Positions 1-8,063 of a stretch of DNA of 64,000 nucleotides are shown here, in pieces. Both the position numbers and the translations under genes were made by a program. The notes below the pieces were generated by a model. The model saw nothing but the letters and a program-made list of their open reading frames with translations. It ran no database searches and was not told the origin of the DNA. Origin of the DNA: Massilia sp. ZL223 (GTDB lineage Bacteria > Pseudomonadota > Gammaproteobacteria > Burkholderiales > Burkholderiaceae_D); the NCBI RefSeq assembly GCF_018119395.1, contig NZ_JAGPWD010000020.1, forward strand, positions 33,122-97,121, read 5' to 3'. Numbering within the stretch: the stretch's first letter is position 1; the number at the start of each line of letters is the position of its first letter.

Positions 1-293
1 TCCATCTGCTGCATCAGGAAGGCCATCGGCATGGCCGTGTTGGACTCGGTCTGCAGGTCGACGCCGTTGAGTTCGCACAGGTACTGCGCGCGCTTCTGCG
101 GATTGCGCAGGGTCTGGTAGGCCTCGTTGGCGCGCGTCGCCCATTGCATCGCCACGCGCTTCTCGGTGTCCGAGGCGTTGACGAAGCGGTCCGGGTGCAC
201 CTGGCCCTGCACCTCGCGGTAGGCCGCGTCCAGCGCGTCCATGTCGACCTCGAAACGGGCCGGCAGGTGGAACAGGTCGAAGTGGTTCTGCAT
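1..293 (-). CDS. hscB: Fe-S cluster co-chaperone HscB (3' part beyond window)
   Basis: J-domain co-chaperone that delivers IscU to the HscA chaperone during iron-sulfur cluster transfer. The first 97 or so residues are visible. They begin [11 protein letters not shown] and carry the J-domain signature HPDRF near residue 33, followed by the helix that ends in the NEAYQTL segment typical of HscB. The ATG lies 5 bases after the iscA stop, so it is the next gene of the isc operon. The reading frame stays open to the window edge, so the C-terminal IscU-binding domain is not seen. The identification is secure from motif and position. Confidence 0.93.
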   Translation of the reverse strand, partial: MQNHFDLFHLPARFEVDMDALDAAYREVQGQVHPDRFVNASDTEKRVAMQWATRANEAYQTLRNPQKRAQYLCELNGVDLQTESNTAMPMAFLMQQM

Positions 294-298
294 GCGCG

Positions 299-622
299 TT
301 AGATACGGAAGCTCTCGCCGCAACCGCAGTTGTCCTTGACGTTCGGGTTGTTGAAGCGGAAGCCCTCGTTCAGGCCTTCGCGCGCGAAGTCCAGCTCGGT
401 GCCGTCGATGTAGGGCAGGCTCTTGGGGTCGACGAAGACCTTCACGCCGAAGGACTCGAACACGTTGTCCTCGGGCGACATCTCGTCGACGTACTCGAGC
501 TTGTAGGCCAGGCCGGAGCACCCCGTGGTGCGCACACCGAAGCGCAAGCCGATGCCCTTGCCCCGGCGTTCGAGGTAACGGTTGACGTGCTTGGCGGCTT
601 TTTCGGTCAGGGTGATTGCCAT
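299..622 (-). CDS. iscA: iron-sulfur cluster assembly protein IscA
   Basis: A-type Fe-S carrier of 107 residues, the usual family length. The three conserved cysteines are visible: one in TTGCSGLAY near residue 35 and two in the C-terminal NCGCGESF motif. These bind iron or a cluster that is passed to apo-proteins, mainly 4Fe-4S targets. It sits between iscU and hscB in the normal order, 28 bases after iscU. It is expected to be co-transcribed from the iscR promoter and so repressed by holo-IscR. Start ATG at 622. Confidence 0.96.
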   Translation of the reverse strand: MAITLTEKAAKHVNRYLERRGKGIGLRFGVRTTGCSGLAYKLEYVDEMSPEDNVFESFGVKVFVDPKSLPYIDGTELDFAREGLNEGFRFNNPNVKDNCGCGESFRI

Positions 623-650
623 GTGGTTCTCCAGCTAGGTTCTACGGTTG

Positions 651-1043
651 TTACGCTGCCTTGTCGGCGTGCTTCGCTTTGTAGTCGGCGACGGCGGCCT
701 TGATCGCGTCTTCGGCCAGGATCGAGCAGTGGATCTTGACCGGCGGCAGAGCCAGTTCTTCGGCGATCTGGGTGTTCTTGATGGCCAGCGCTTCGTCCAG
801 CGACTTGCCCTTGACCCATTCGGTCACCAGCGAGCTCGAAGCGATCGCCGAGCCGCAGCCGTAGGTCTTGAACTTCGCGTCTTCGATCAGGCCCTGGTCG
901 TTGACCTTGATCTGCAGCTTCATCACGTCGCCGCAAGCCGGCGCGCCGACCATGCCGGTGCCGACGGCGTCGTCGCCCTTGTCGAAGGCGCCGACGTTGC
1001 GCGGGTTTTCATAGTGGTCGAGAACTTTGTCCGAGTAAGCCAT
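651..1043 (-). CDS. iscU: Fe-S cluster scaffold protein IscU
   Basis: Scaffold on which IscS-derived sulfur and iron form a 2Fe-2S cluster before HscA/HscB release it. It has 130 residues, close to the family norm of 128. The sequence starts MAYSDKVLDHYENPRN, a hallmark of IscU. The three ligand cysteines are present in PACGDVMK, TYGCGSA and KIHCSILAEDA. The HscA-binding loop is the VKIHCS-proximal region; the exact LPPVK motif is seen just before it. It lies 24 bases downstream of iscS in the isc operon. Confidence 0.97.
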   Translation of the reverse strand: MAYSDKVLDHYENPRNVGAFDKGDDAVGTGMVGAPACGDVMKLQIKVNDQGLIEDAKFKTYGCGSAIASSSLVTEWVKGKSLDEALAIKNTQIAEELALPPVKIHCSILAEDAIKAAVADYKAKHADKAA

Positions 1044-1067
1044 GGTGATACTCCTTGAATACGGTAA

Positions 1068-2324
1068 TTAGTGGGCTGCCCATTGGATCGAGTTGAGGTC
1101 GATCCCTTCCTTGAACATGTCCCACAGCGGCGACAGTTCGCGCAGTTTGCCAACCTTCGATTTCAGCAGGTTGATGGCGAAGTCGACTTCTTCTTCGGTC
1201 GTGAAGCGGCCGATGGTGAAGCGAATCGAGCTGTGCGCCAGTTCGTCGCTGCGGCCCAGGGCGCGCAGGACGTAAGACGGTTCCAGCGAGGCCGAAGTGC
1301 AGGCCGAGCCGGACGACACGGCGATGTCCTTGATCGCCATGATCAGCGACTCGCCTTCGACATAGTTGAACGAGACGTTCAGGTTGTGCGGGACGCGGTG
1401 TTCCATGTCGCCGTTGACGTAGACCTCTTCGATCTCCATCAGGCCCTTGGCCAGGCGGTCGCGCAAGGTCTTGATGCGCGCGAGTTCGCTGTCCATCTCT
1501 TCCTTGGCGATGCGGAAGGCTTCGCCCATGCCCACGATCTGGTGGGTCGGCAGAGTGCCCGATCGCAGGCCGCGCTCGTGGCCGCCGCCGTGCATCTGCG
1601 CTTCCAGGCGCACGCGCGGCTTGCGGCGCACGTACAGGGCGCCGATGCCCTTCGGGCCGTAGACCTTGTGGGCGGTGAAGGTCATCAGGTCGACCTTCAG
1701 CTTTTCCAGGTTGATCTCGACCTTGCCGACGGCTTGCGCGGCGTCGCAGTGGAAGATGATGCCTTTCGAGCGGCACAGTTCGCCGATCTCGGCGATCGGC
1801 TGGATCACGCCGATCTCGTTATTGACCATCATGACCGAGACCAGGATGGTGTCCGGGCGGATCGCCGCTTCCAGCTGCTCGAGGGTGATCAGGCCGTTTT
1901 CCTGCGGTTCGAGGTAGGTCGCCTCGAAGCCCTGGCGTTCCAGTTCGCGCACGGTGTCCAGCACGGCCTTGTGCTCGGTCTTGACGGTGATGATGTGCTT
2001 GCCCTTGGTCTTGTAGAACTGGGCAGCGCCCTTCAGCGCCAGGTTGTTGCTTTCGGTCGCGCCCGAGGTCCAGATGATCTCGCGCGGATCGGCGCCGACG
2101 ATGGCCGCCACGTGGCCGCGCGCTTCCTCGACCGCAGCTTCCGCGGTCCAGCCGTACATGTGGCTGCGCGATGCCGGGTTGCCGAACTGCTCGCGCAGGA
2201 AGGGGATCATTTTGTCCGCCACGCGCGGATCGATCGGCGTGGTGGCCGAGTAATCCATGTAGATCGGGAAGTGGGGCGCAGTCGCGAAGCTCTGCTCGGT
2301 TTTCTTGTCCAAAGGCGCGTTCAT
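1068..2324 (-). CDS. iscS: cysteine desulfurase IscS
   Basis: PLP enzyme that takes sulfur from cysteine for Fe-S clusters and for tRNA thiolation. The ORF of 418 residues is slightly longer than the usual 404 because of an N-terminal extension before the conserved [14 protein letters not shown] start of the fold. The PLP lysine is in [10 protein letters not shown] and the persulfide-forming cysteine in [13 protein letters not shown], inside the flexible active-site loop. It lies 19 bases downstream of iscR. A start at a shorter in-frame position cannot be excluded, but the ATG at 2324 is well placed. Confidence 0.97.
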   Translation of the reverse strand: MNAPLDKKTEQSFATAPHFPIYMDYSATTPIDPRVADKMIPFLREQFGNPASRSHMYGWTAEAAVEEARGHVAAIVGADPREIIWTSGATESNNLALKGAAQFYKTKGKHIITVKTEHKAVLDTVRELERQGFEATYLEPQENGLITLEQLEAAIRPDTILVSVMMVNNEIGVIQPIAEIGELCRSKGIIFHCDAAQAVGKVEINLEKLKVDLMTFTAHKVYGPKGIGALYVRRKPRVRLEAQMHGGGHERGLRSGTLPTHQIVGMGEAFRIAKEEMDSELARIKTLRDRLAKGLMEIEEVYVNGDMEHRVPHNLNVSFNYVEGESLIMAIKDIAVSSGSACTSASLEPSYVLRALGRSDELAHSSIRFTIGRFTTEEEVDFAINLLKSKVGKLRELSPLWDMFKEGIDLNSIQWAAH

Positions 2325-2343
2325 CAGTTCACTCCAATATGCT

Positions 2344-2820
2344 TCAATTTTGTCCGACGGCGGCGTGGGTGCGGTGCACCACCACGACGTTCTGTTCCTT
2401 CTGCTTCTGCTGGTCGACCAGGTCTTGCAGCGAGACCGAATCGAGGTAGTCGACCATCTTCTCGTTCAGCGTGGTCCACAGCTCGTGGGTCATGCACCGG
2501 GTGCCGCTGGCGGCGTCGGCGCCGTGGCAGTTTTCCTTGCCGCCGCACTGGGTCGCATCGAGCGGCTCGTCGACGGCGATGATGATGTCGGCCACCGTCA
2601 CCTTTTCCGCTGGACGCGCCAGGCTGTAGCCGCCGCCCGGGCCGCGGATCGATTCGACGATCTCGTGGCGGCGCAGCTTGCCGAACAGTTGCTCCAGGTA
2701 CGACAGCGAAATGGCCTGGCGCTGGCTGATGCCCGACAGCGTGACCGGACCATTGCCTTGACGCATGGCAAGATCGATCATCGCGGTAACAGCAAAACGG
2801 CCTTTGGTGGTCAGACGCAT
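2344..2820 (-). CDS. iscR: Fe-S-sensing Rrf2-family regulator IscR
   Basis: Transcription factor that represses the isc operon when it carries a 2Fe-2S cluster. The start at 2820 gives the standard [12 protein letters not shown]-terminus; a longer frame upstream lacks family similarity. The product has 158 residues with a winged helix and the recognition segment [13 protein letters not shown]. The cluster ligands are visible as CGGKEN-C and a third cysteine in TRCMTHELW. The spacing between the second and third cysteine is longer by five residues than in E. coli IscR. First gene of the isc operon, with an operator about 90 bases upstream. Confidence 0.95.
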   Translation of the reverse strand: MRLTTKGRFAVTAMIDLAMRQGNGPVTLSGISQRQAISLSYLEQLFGKLRRHEIVESIRGPGGGYSLARPAEKVTVADIIIAVDEPLDATQCGGKENCHGADAASGTRCMTHELWTTLNEKMVDYLDSVSLQDLVDQQKQKEQNVVVVHRTHAAVGQN

Positions 2821-2907
2821 CACAACCCCGGTTAGTGTTAAAATATTCCTCTTGCCCAAATAATCCGCTTGCAACAACTCTCTTCATTGCAGCTTGCTAA
2901 AAACCGG

Positions 2908-2933
2908 ATTAGTTGAACGATTTAGTCAAGTAT
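2908..2933 (-). promoter_or_regulatory. IscR type 1 operator upstream of iscR
   Basis: On the minus strand the site reads ATACTTGACTAAATCG followed by TTCAACTAAT. This matches the known type 1 IscR site pattern (ATASYTGACTA, AT-rich centre, then TAGTCRAST-like half). TTGACT in the left half can also serve as a -35 element, so bound holo-IscR would block RNA polymerase at the isc promoter. This is a pattern match by eye, well supported by position. Confidence 0.8.
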
Positions 2934-3010
2934 AGCAAAACGCAAGCGTCTTGTCTTGGCAGCCCCAAAAATGGCAGCCGCCTCCCCCCTCCTGCTTTCT
3001 TAATAATTGT

Positions 3011-3772
3011 TTATTGCGCCCGCAGCAGCTGCATCGGGCCGAAGAGTTCTTGCATGCCCTGATGCTGGATAAAGGACAGGTTGTAGGGATGCTCGGCGGC
3101 GATCTGCGGCAGCGCGGCGGTTTCCGGCAGCTTTTTCAGTTGCTCGGCGATTTTCCCCCACAGGACCAGGGTCGGCGGGCTTTGTCGCGCGGCCAGGGCA
3201 GCCAGCACGGTTTGCAGGAAAGGCAGCCAGGCGCGGGCGTCGACGGCGGGCGGGACGTGGCTGCGGAACACCAGCGAGGCGTTCAGGAGCAGGAAGCCGT
3301 GGCGGGTCAGGTTGTCTTGCAGCTGGGCCAGGGTCTGGATGCTGCCGTCGCCGCGGGCGGCCCGGGCGATCGGGGCCATGGCCGCGCCGCCGGTATCGTG
3401 GGCCTGGAGCTGGCTTGATGCGACCAGCAGCATCTTCATGAAGTTGCGCAGCGAGGTGGCGCGGTTGACGGGCTTCGAGAGGCCGGTGTCGCACCAGAGT
3501 TCGCCGACGGCGCCGTCCATGAAGCAGACGCCTGTCGCGCTTTCGGCGCGTGGGTAGGGGCCTTCGCCGACCAGGACGTAGCGGACCTTGTCCAGGGGCT
3601 GGGCGAAGGCGGCGAACAGGCGGTTTTCGGTGGGGAGATAATTGTCGACCGCGAGCGCCGGGAGGTAGCCGGGGTTGGCTGCGGCCATCGCTTCCAGGCC
3701 CTGCTCGAGGATCGGGCGCCAGGAGGGGGCGGCGAGGTCGAGGGCGGGCAGGATCTGGGCGGGGATGGTCAT
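3011..3772 (-). CDS. uracil-DNA glycosylase-like protein with altered catalytic motif
   Basis: A 253-residue protein with the layout of family 1 uracil-DNA glycosylase. Motif A reads GEGPYP where active Ung has GQDPYH, so the general-base aspartate is replaced by glycine. The uracil-contact asparagine appears conserved in LLLNASLVF, then LVLWGKIAEQ matches the LWG strand. The motif B histidine is kept in EHPYNLSF, where Ung has HPSPLS. It therefore probably folds like a UDG but may be inactive or act on another lesion. The Glu in motif A recalls GEAPG of family 4 enzymes. It is transcribed alone, upstream of and parallel to iscR. Confidence 0.65.
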   Translation of the reverse strand: MTIPAQILPALDLAAPSWRPILEQGLEAMAAANPGYLPALAVDNYLPTENRLFAAFAQPLDKVRYVLVGEGPYPRAESATGVCFMDGAVGELWCDTGLSKPVNRATSLRNFMKMLLVASSQLQAHDTGGAAMAPIARAARGDGSIQTLAQLQDNLTRHGFLLLNASLVFRSHVPPAVDARAWLPFLQTVLAALAARQSPPTLVLWGKIAEQLKKLPETAALPQIAAEHPYNLSFIQHQGMQELFGPMQLLRAQ

Positions 3773-3974
3773 GGTGGTGTGTCCGGATTTTTGAGGGCGG
3801 ATTGTAGCGTATGTGCTTGAGGCGAGGTGCGCGGTCTGCTGGCAAACCGCTACTACTCGCTTGCACCAGAAACCCCAAGCATTCCACCATTCAATCTAGC
3901 GTCCGCCTTTCTCGTTTCGGTGCATGATTTTCCTCCATCCCCACCCGGGGCATCGACCAACGAAGGAGGACACC

Positions 3975-4421
3975 ATGCAGACAATCCAGGACATCATGAC
4001 CCCAGACGTGCAGACGATTTCGCCGCAGGAAAGCGTGCGCCGGGCGGCGCAGCTGATGGATGAATTGAACGTGGGGTCGATCCCCGTATGCGACGGCGAC
4101 CGCCTGGTCGGCATGATCACCGACCGCGACATCACCGTGCGCTCCACCGCCGCCGGCCAGGCCCCGGACCAGACCTGCGTGGCCGACGTGATGAGCACCG
4201 ACGTGCGCACCTGCTTCAGCAACCAGCAGGTCGACGAAGTGCTCGGCCAGATGGGCGACGTGCAGATCCGCCGCGTGCCGGTCATCGACGAGCAGTCGCA
4301 CCAGCTGGTCGGCATCGTTTCGCTCGGCGACATCGCAACCAAGCACTCGGCCAAGGTCGACGCCACGCTGGACGAAATCTCGACGCCGTCCGAGCCGGAC
4401 CGCTCGGTGACGCGCCACTAG
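3975..4421 (+). CDS. CBS domain protein
   Basis: A 148-residue protein consisting of a CBS pair (Bateman module) and nothing else. The first CBS covers roughly residues 8-62 with VGMITDRDI, the second roughly residues 72-130 with LVGIVSLGDIA. Such stand-alone modules bind adenine nucleotides and often act as energy sensors, but no partner is evident here. The ATG at 3975 is chosen because AAGGAGGA lies 5 bases upstream; the longer frame has no ribosome site. A short tandem duplication (two copies of a GGCACGCCACTA unit) follows the stop, then a terminator. Confidence 0.85.
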   Translation: MQTIQDIMTPDVQTISPQESVRRAAQLMDELNVGSIPVCDGDRLVGMITDRDITVRSTAAGQAPDQTCVADVMSTDVRTCFSNQQVDEVLGQMGDVQIRRVPVIDEQSHQLVGIVSLGDIATKHSAKVDATLDEISTPSEPDRSVTRH

Positions 4422-4442
4422 GCACGCCACTAGGCACGCCAC

Positions 4443-4480
4443 ACCGCACCTGCTTGCCGCAGGTGCGGTGCCGCTTCTTT
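4443..4480. terminator. bidirectional intrinsic terminator between CBS gene and maiA
   Basis: Perfect 11-base-pair hairpin, ACCGCACCTGC with its complement around a TTGCC loop, followed by a T-rich CTTCTTT on the plus strand. It lies between two converging genes and overlaps the maiA stop by two bases. Confidence 0.8.
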
Positions 4481-5123
4481 ACTCCGCGTCCGGCTGGCGC
4501 GATGGATGCGCCGCTTTGAAGGCCGGCAGGTCGGTACACAGCGCATTGATGCGCGCGATGTTCGGGAAGGGCTTCAGATCGATATCGAAACGCTGCGCAT
4601 TGAACACCTGCGGCACCAGGTAGCAATCGGCGATGGTCGGGCGGTCGCCGTGGCAGAACGGGCCCGCGCCCGGGTCGCGCGCCAGGTGCGCCTCGAGCGA
4701 CTGGAAGCCTTCGATCACCCAGTGGCGGTACCACTCGGTCTTGGCCTGCTCCGACAAGCCCAGCTGCTTCACCAGGTAGCTCAGCACGCGCAGGTTGTTG
4801 ATCGGGTGGATGTCGCAGCCGATGATCTGCGCCAGCTCGCGCACGCGTGCACGGCCCGGCGCGTCCTTCGGCAGCAGCGGCACCGTGGGATGCGCTTCCT
4901 CGAGGTACTCGATGATCGCCATCGACTGGGTCAAGGTGATCCAGTCGTCCTGGAAGGCCGGCAACAGGCCGCTCGGATTGATCCGGCGGTAGTCTTCCTG
5001 GTGCTGCTCGCCACCACCCTTCAACAGATGCACAGGCACCGCCTGGTAGGACAAGCCCTTCAGATTCAGCGCGATCCGGACCCGGTACGCGGCCGAGCTG
5101 CGGAAGTAGGTATAGAGCTTCAT
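4479..5123 (-). CDS. maiA: maleylacetoacetate isomerase (zeta-class GST)
   Basis: Glutathione-dependent isomerase of 214 residues that converts maleylacetoacetate to fumarylacetoacetate in tyrosine/homogentisate breakdown (maleylpyruvate in the gentisate route is an alternative). The N-terminus holds the zeta-class motif SSAAYRVRIALNLKGL with the catalytic serines, and the C-terminal all-helical GST domain follows, with CDIHPINNLRVLSYL. Its ATG overlaps the stop of the upstream hydrolase gene by four bases, so the two are translationally coupled and act on consecutive steps. Confidence 0.93.
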   Translation of the reverse strand: MKLYTYFRSSAAYRVRIALNLKGLSYQAVPVHLLKGGGEQHQEDYRRINPSGLLPAFQDDWITLTQSMAIIEYLEEAHPTVPLLPKDAPGRARVRELAQIIGCDIHPINNLRVLSYLVKQLGLSEQAKTEWYRHWVIEGFQSLEAHLARDPGAGPFCHGDRPTIADCYLVPQVFNAQRFDIDLKPFPNIARINALCTDLPAFKAAHPSRQPDAE

Positions 5124-6145
5124 CGATGCCTCCAGTGGTAAGGCGCAACTTCTTGATCGATGGCGCCGAAAATGCTGGCGCCGCTGGCGTCGAGCATTTC
5201 GATGCGTACGGTGTCGCCGTAGCGCAGGAACGGCGTCTGCGGGGCGCCCTGCTCGATGGTTTCATACATGCGTACTTCGGCCAGGCAGCAGTAGCCGACA
5301 CCGCCGTTCTCGACGCTCGAACCGTGCAGGCTGCCCTGCTTGTTCGACACGGTGCCCGAGCCGATGATGCTGCCGGCGCCCAGCTCGCGGGTCTTGGCCG
5401 CGTGGGCCACCAGCTGGGCGAAGCTGAAGGTCATGTCCTCGCCCGCGTTCGGACGGCCGAACGGCGCTTCGTTGAGCGTCACCAGCAGCGGCAGGCACAG
5501 CTTGCTGTCGCGCCAGGCGTCGCCCAGCTCGTCGGGCGTGACCGCCACCGGCGAGAAGGCGCTGGCCGGCTTGGACTGGAAGAAGCCGAAGCCCTTGGCC
5601 AGCTCGTTCGGGATCAGGTTGCGCAGCGAGACGTCGTTGACCAGCATCACCAGGCGAATGGCGGCGGCCGCCTGCTCCGGCGTGGCGCCCATCGGCACGT
5701 CGCCGGTGACCACCGCTACTTCGGCTTCCAGGTCCACGCCCCAGTCCTCGGACTGGACCATGATCGGGTCGTTCGGACCGACGAAGGAATCCGAGCCGCC
5801 CTGGTACATCAGCGGGTCGGTATAGAACGACGCCGGAACGTCGGCGTTGCGCGCCTTGCGCACCAGCTCGACGTGGTTGATGTAGGCGGAACCGTCGGCC
5901 CATTGATAGGCGCGCGGCAGCGGCGAATGGCATTCTTCCTCCAGGAAGGACTCGGCCTTCTCGGCGGTGCCGGCATTGAGCTTGTCGTAGACTTTCTGGA
6001 GCTCGGGCGCGATGCGGTCCCAGTCGTCGAGCGCGCATTGCAGGGTGCGGGCGATCTTCGGAACGGCCTGGCAGGTGACGAGATCGCGGCTGACGACGAC
6101 CAGGGTGCCGTCGCGGCCGCCCGTTTTGAGGGTGGCGAGTTTCAT
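5120..6145 (-). CDS. fumarylacetoacetate hydrolase family protein
   Basis: Metal-dependent C-C bond hydrolase of 341 residues, expected to split fumarylacetoacetate into fumarate and acetoacetate. It has an N-terminal segment of the FAA_hydrolase_N type (MKLATLKTGGRDGTLVVVS) and the FAH core with the metal-binding region DLEAEVAVVTGD and the segment IGSGTVSNKQGS. The start at 6145 is chosen over a longer frame because MKLATLK is the usual N-terminus. It is shorter than Pseudomonas FahA, so a fumarylpyruvate-type substrate is possible. It forms an operon with maiA and is divergent from a LysR gene. Confidence 0.88.
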   Translation of the reverse strand: MKLATLKTGGRDGTLVVVSRDLVTCQAVPKIARTLQCALDDWDRIAPELQKVYDKLNAGTAEKAESFLEEECHSPLPRAYQWADGSAYINHVELVRKARNADVPASFYTDPLMYQGGSDSFVGPNDPIMVQSEDWGVDLEAEVAVVTGDVPMGATPEQAAAAIRLVMLVNDVSLRNLIPNELAKGFGFFQSKPASAFSPVAVTPDELGDAWRDSKLCLPLLVTLNEAPFGRPNAGEDMTFSFAQLVAHAAKTRELGAGSIIGSGTVSNKQGSLHGSSVENGGVGYCCLAEVRMYETIEQGAPQTPFLRYGDTVRIEMLDASGASIFGAIDQEVAPYHWRHR

Positions 6146-6201
6146 GGTGTTTCCTTCGCTAAAACTTTGTTCTTCGCCATTACAAATCAAAACGTACTAT
6201 C

Positions 6202-6233
6202 ATACAAACAGTATTTTCCGCCCGATTTATCGG
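6202..6233. promoter_or_regulatory. putative LysR operator region
   Basis: Two inverted repeats lie in the 96-base gap between the divergent hydrolase and LysR genes: ATAC-N5-GTAT at 6202-6214 and CCGAT-TT-ATCGG at 6222-6233. Dyads of this size in such a gap are typical targets of the adjacent LysR protein. No binding consensus is known for this member, so the assignment is by position. Confidence 0.45.
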
Positions 6234-6241
6234 AATATCTT

Positions 6242-7171
6242 ATGAATCCTAGCCTGCGCCAGATGCGCGCCTTCGTCGCCGTCGCCAAGACAGGCCACTT
6301 TACGCTTGCTGCTGAGTACTTGCACATTACTCAATCAGCCTTGTCCGGTTTGATCAAGGAACTGGAGCAGACCCTTGGCACACGCTTGGTCGACCGCAGC
6401 ACCCGCAAGATTGCCCTCACCGATATCGGCCGCGAGTTGTACCCGCTATTTAGCCAGATGATTGATGACTTGGACGGTGCGCTGGCTAACGTGGCGGATC
6501 ACACGCGGCTCAAAAAAGGCATCGTGCGCATCGCCGCGCCGCAGCTGATGTCGTGCACGGTGCTGCCGGAAGCGATCGCCGCCTACCGCGCGCGGCATCC
6601 CGACATCCAGGTGCGCCTCGCCGACACGGCGGTCGAAAGCGTGATCGCGCGCACGCTGTCGGGGGAGGCGGATTTCGGCATCGGCCCGGAACGCGATCCG
6701 GCGCCGACCCTGCACGCGCGCCAGCTGTTCGAGATGCCGTTCGCGCTCGTGTTCCCCAAGGGCCACGAGCTGGAACGGCAAGAGCGCGTAACCTGGCACG
6801 ACTTGTCGCGCTACCCCTTCATTTCCCTGCAAGGCCAGTTCACCGAGCGCCTGCTGGACGATATGCATGCCTCGCTGCGCGAAGTGCCGGCCAAGCCGGC
6901 CCACGAAGTCACCTTCATGACCACCGCGCTGGCGATGGTGAGCGCGGGCCTGGGCGTAACGGTCTGCCTGCCCTACGCCGAGCCGCTCGCGACGCTCTAT
7001 GGCCTCGTGATGCGTCCGCTCGAAGCGCCGCAGCTGACGCGGCGCTTCTTCGTCTACACGCGTCCCGGGCGCTCGCTCTCGCCGGCGGCGGAGAGCTTCA
7101 TCGACTTCCTGTTCGAGCATGTCGAGAATATGGTTGCGGAGGTGTCTGTGCGCCAGAGCCCGGCGCGTTAG
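6242..7171 (+). CDS. LysR-family transcriptional regulator
   Basis: A 309-residue LysR regulator. Residues 1-60 form the winged helix with FTLAAEYLHITQSALSGLIK, followed by the linker helix and a substrate-binding domain (roughly 90-300). The start at 6242 gives the standard MNPSLRQMRAFVAVAKTGHF N-terminus; the long frame running in from upstream overlaps the opposite-strand hydrolase and is not real. It is divergent from the hydrolase/maiA operon and is the likely controller of that aromatic breakdown pathway, with a ring-cleavage product as the likely inducer. Confidence 0.92.
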   Translation: MNPSLRQMRAFVAVAKTGHFTLAAEYLHITQSALSGLIKELEQTLGTRLVDRSTRKIALTDIGRELYPLFSQMIDDLDGALANVADHTRLKKGIVRIAAPQLMSCTVLPEAIAAYRARHPDIQVRLADTAVESVIARTLSGEADFGIGPERDPAPTLHARQLFEMPFALVFPKGHELERQERVTWHDLSRYPFISLQGQFTERLLDDMHASLREVPAKPAHEVTFMTTALAMVSAGLGVTVCLPYAEPLATLYGLVMRPLEAPQLTRRFFVYTRPGRSLSPAAESFIDFLFEHVENMVAEVSVRQSPAR

Positions 7172-7216
7172 AATGACTATTGTTAGCAAACTGAGCGCTA
7201 CTCGCCCTCCTCCACG

Positions 7217-7810
7217 ATGTCCCACAACACCATCGCGATCAACCAGCGCATGGACAAGTTCGACAGCCACGACAGCGTCTGGCTGTTCGGCTACGGTTCG
7301 CTGATCTTCAAGGCCGACTTTCCTTTCCTCGACCGCCGTCCCGCCGCGATTCGCGGCTGGTCGCGCCGTTTCTGGCAGGGTTCGCACGACCATCGCGGCA
7401 CCGAGACCGCGCCTGGCCGCGTGGTGACCCTGGTGCCGGAACCAGGAGCGCATTGCGACGGCATGGCCTACCTGGTCACGCCGGAGGAATTCGCCCACCT
7501 CGACTACCGCGAAAAGAACGGCTACCTGCGCCTGGCGACGGATATGCATTTCGACGACGGTTCCACCGTCGAGGGGATCGTCTATATCGCCACGCACGAG
7601 AACGCGGCCTACCTGGGGCCGGCGCCGGAACGCGACATCGCACGCCAGATCGCGCTGGCGCGCGGACCGAGTGGACCGAACAGTGAATACCTGCTGCACC
7701 TGGCGCAGGCGCTGCGCGAGATGGGCAAGGTCGATGCGCATGTGTTCGAGATTGAACACCATCTGGCGGCATTCGGAGTACGTCTTGGCGGCCCGAGTGT
7801 TGCTGGCTAA
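7217..7810 (+). CDS. ChaC-like gamma-glutamylcyclotransferase
   Basis: Glutathione-specific gamma-glutamylcyclotransferase family member of 197 residues; the family cleaves glutathione to 5-oxoproline and Cys-Gly in the cytosol. The substrate loop FGYGSLIF is at residues 24-31, the ChaC-type GWSRRFWQGS follows, and the catalytic glutamate lies in DYREKNGY. It is a single gene 45 bases after the LysR gene. The start at 7217 is the only good ATG before the YGSL strand; MDKF a few codons later is an alternative. Confidence 0.88.
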   Translation: MSHNTIAINQRMDKFDSHDSVWLFGYGSLIFKADFPFLDRRPAAIRGWSRRFWQGSHDHRGTETAPGRVVTLVPEPGAHCDGMAYLVTPEEFAHLDYREKNGYLRLATDMHFDDGSTVEGIVYIATHENAAYLGPAPERDIARQIALARGPSGPNSEYLLHLAQALREMGKVDAHVFEIEHHLAAFGVRLGGPSVAG

Positions 7811-7829
7811 CTTCTCGCCGCTGTCTTCG

Positions 7830-7923
7830 AAACCGTCGCCCCGGCGTAGGCCGGGGCCCAAGTTTGCATGCATACCGACTGCGCGACGAACTTGGGCACC
7901 GGCCGTCGCCGGTGCGACGGTTT
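7830..7923. repeat. dispersed ~100-bp palindromic repeat, copy A
   Basis: The ends AAACCGTCGC and GCGACGGTTT are complementary. The left arm folds on itself (CCCCGG/CCGGGG), then comes CCCAAGTTTGC, a centre, and GAACTTGGG with the right hairpin. The layout equals copies B, C and D (38956, 45163, 50710), although this copy is the most diverged. It lies just after the ChaC-like gene and next to a decayed ORF. Confidence 0.75.
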
Positions 7924-7946
7924 TACGGTTAACGATGAATTCGTAC

Positions 7947-8061
7947 TCAGCGCGGAGCCAATCCCATTTGCTCCAAACGCAACAGGATCTCGGCGGATGC
8001 CGACCAGCGCCAGCCATTCCTCGGAACGCGGCCCCAGTCCCTTCATGTCGCGCAGGCGCAT
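7947..8061 (-). pseudogene. possible TfoX C-terminal-domain remnant
   Basis: On the minus strand an ATG at 8061 opens a short frame beginning MRLRDMKGLGPRSEEWL, which resembles the helix-hairpin-helix start of TfoX/Sxy C-terminal domains. After about 23 codons that frame loses sense and runs into the palindromic repeat. A one-base shift restores a plausible ending, EILLRLEQMGLAPR, with a stop at 7947. I read this as a small frameshifted gene or remnant. It follows the kinase gene by two bases, so it may have been the last gene of that operon. Confidence 0.3.
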
Positions 8062-8063
8062 GG

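Noticed and set aside
1071..2582. 503-residue plus-strand frame over iscS
   Set aside because: Shadow of iscS/iscR; iscS has all catalytic motifs on the minus strand.
5126..6241. N-terminal extension of the LysR gene over the hydrolase
   Set aside because: The extension is antisense to a complete hydrolase gene, and the LysR domain begins normally at the ATG at 6242.
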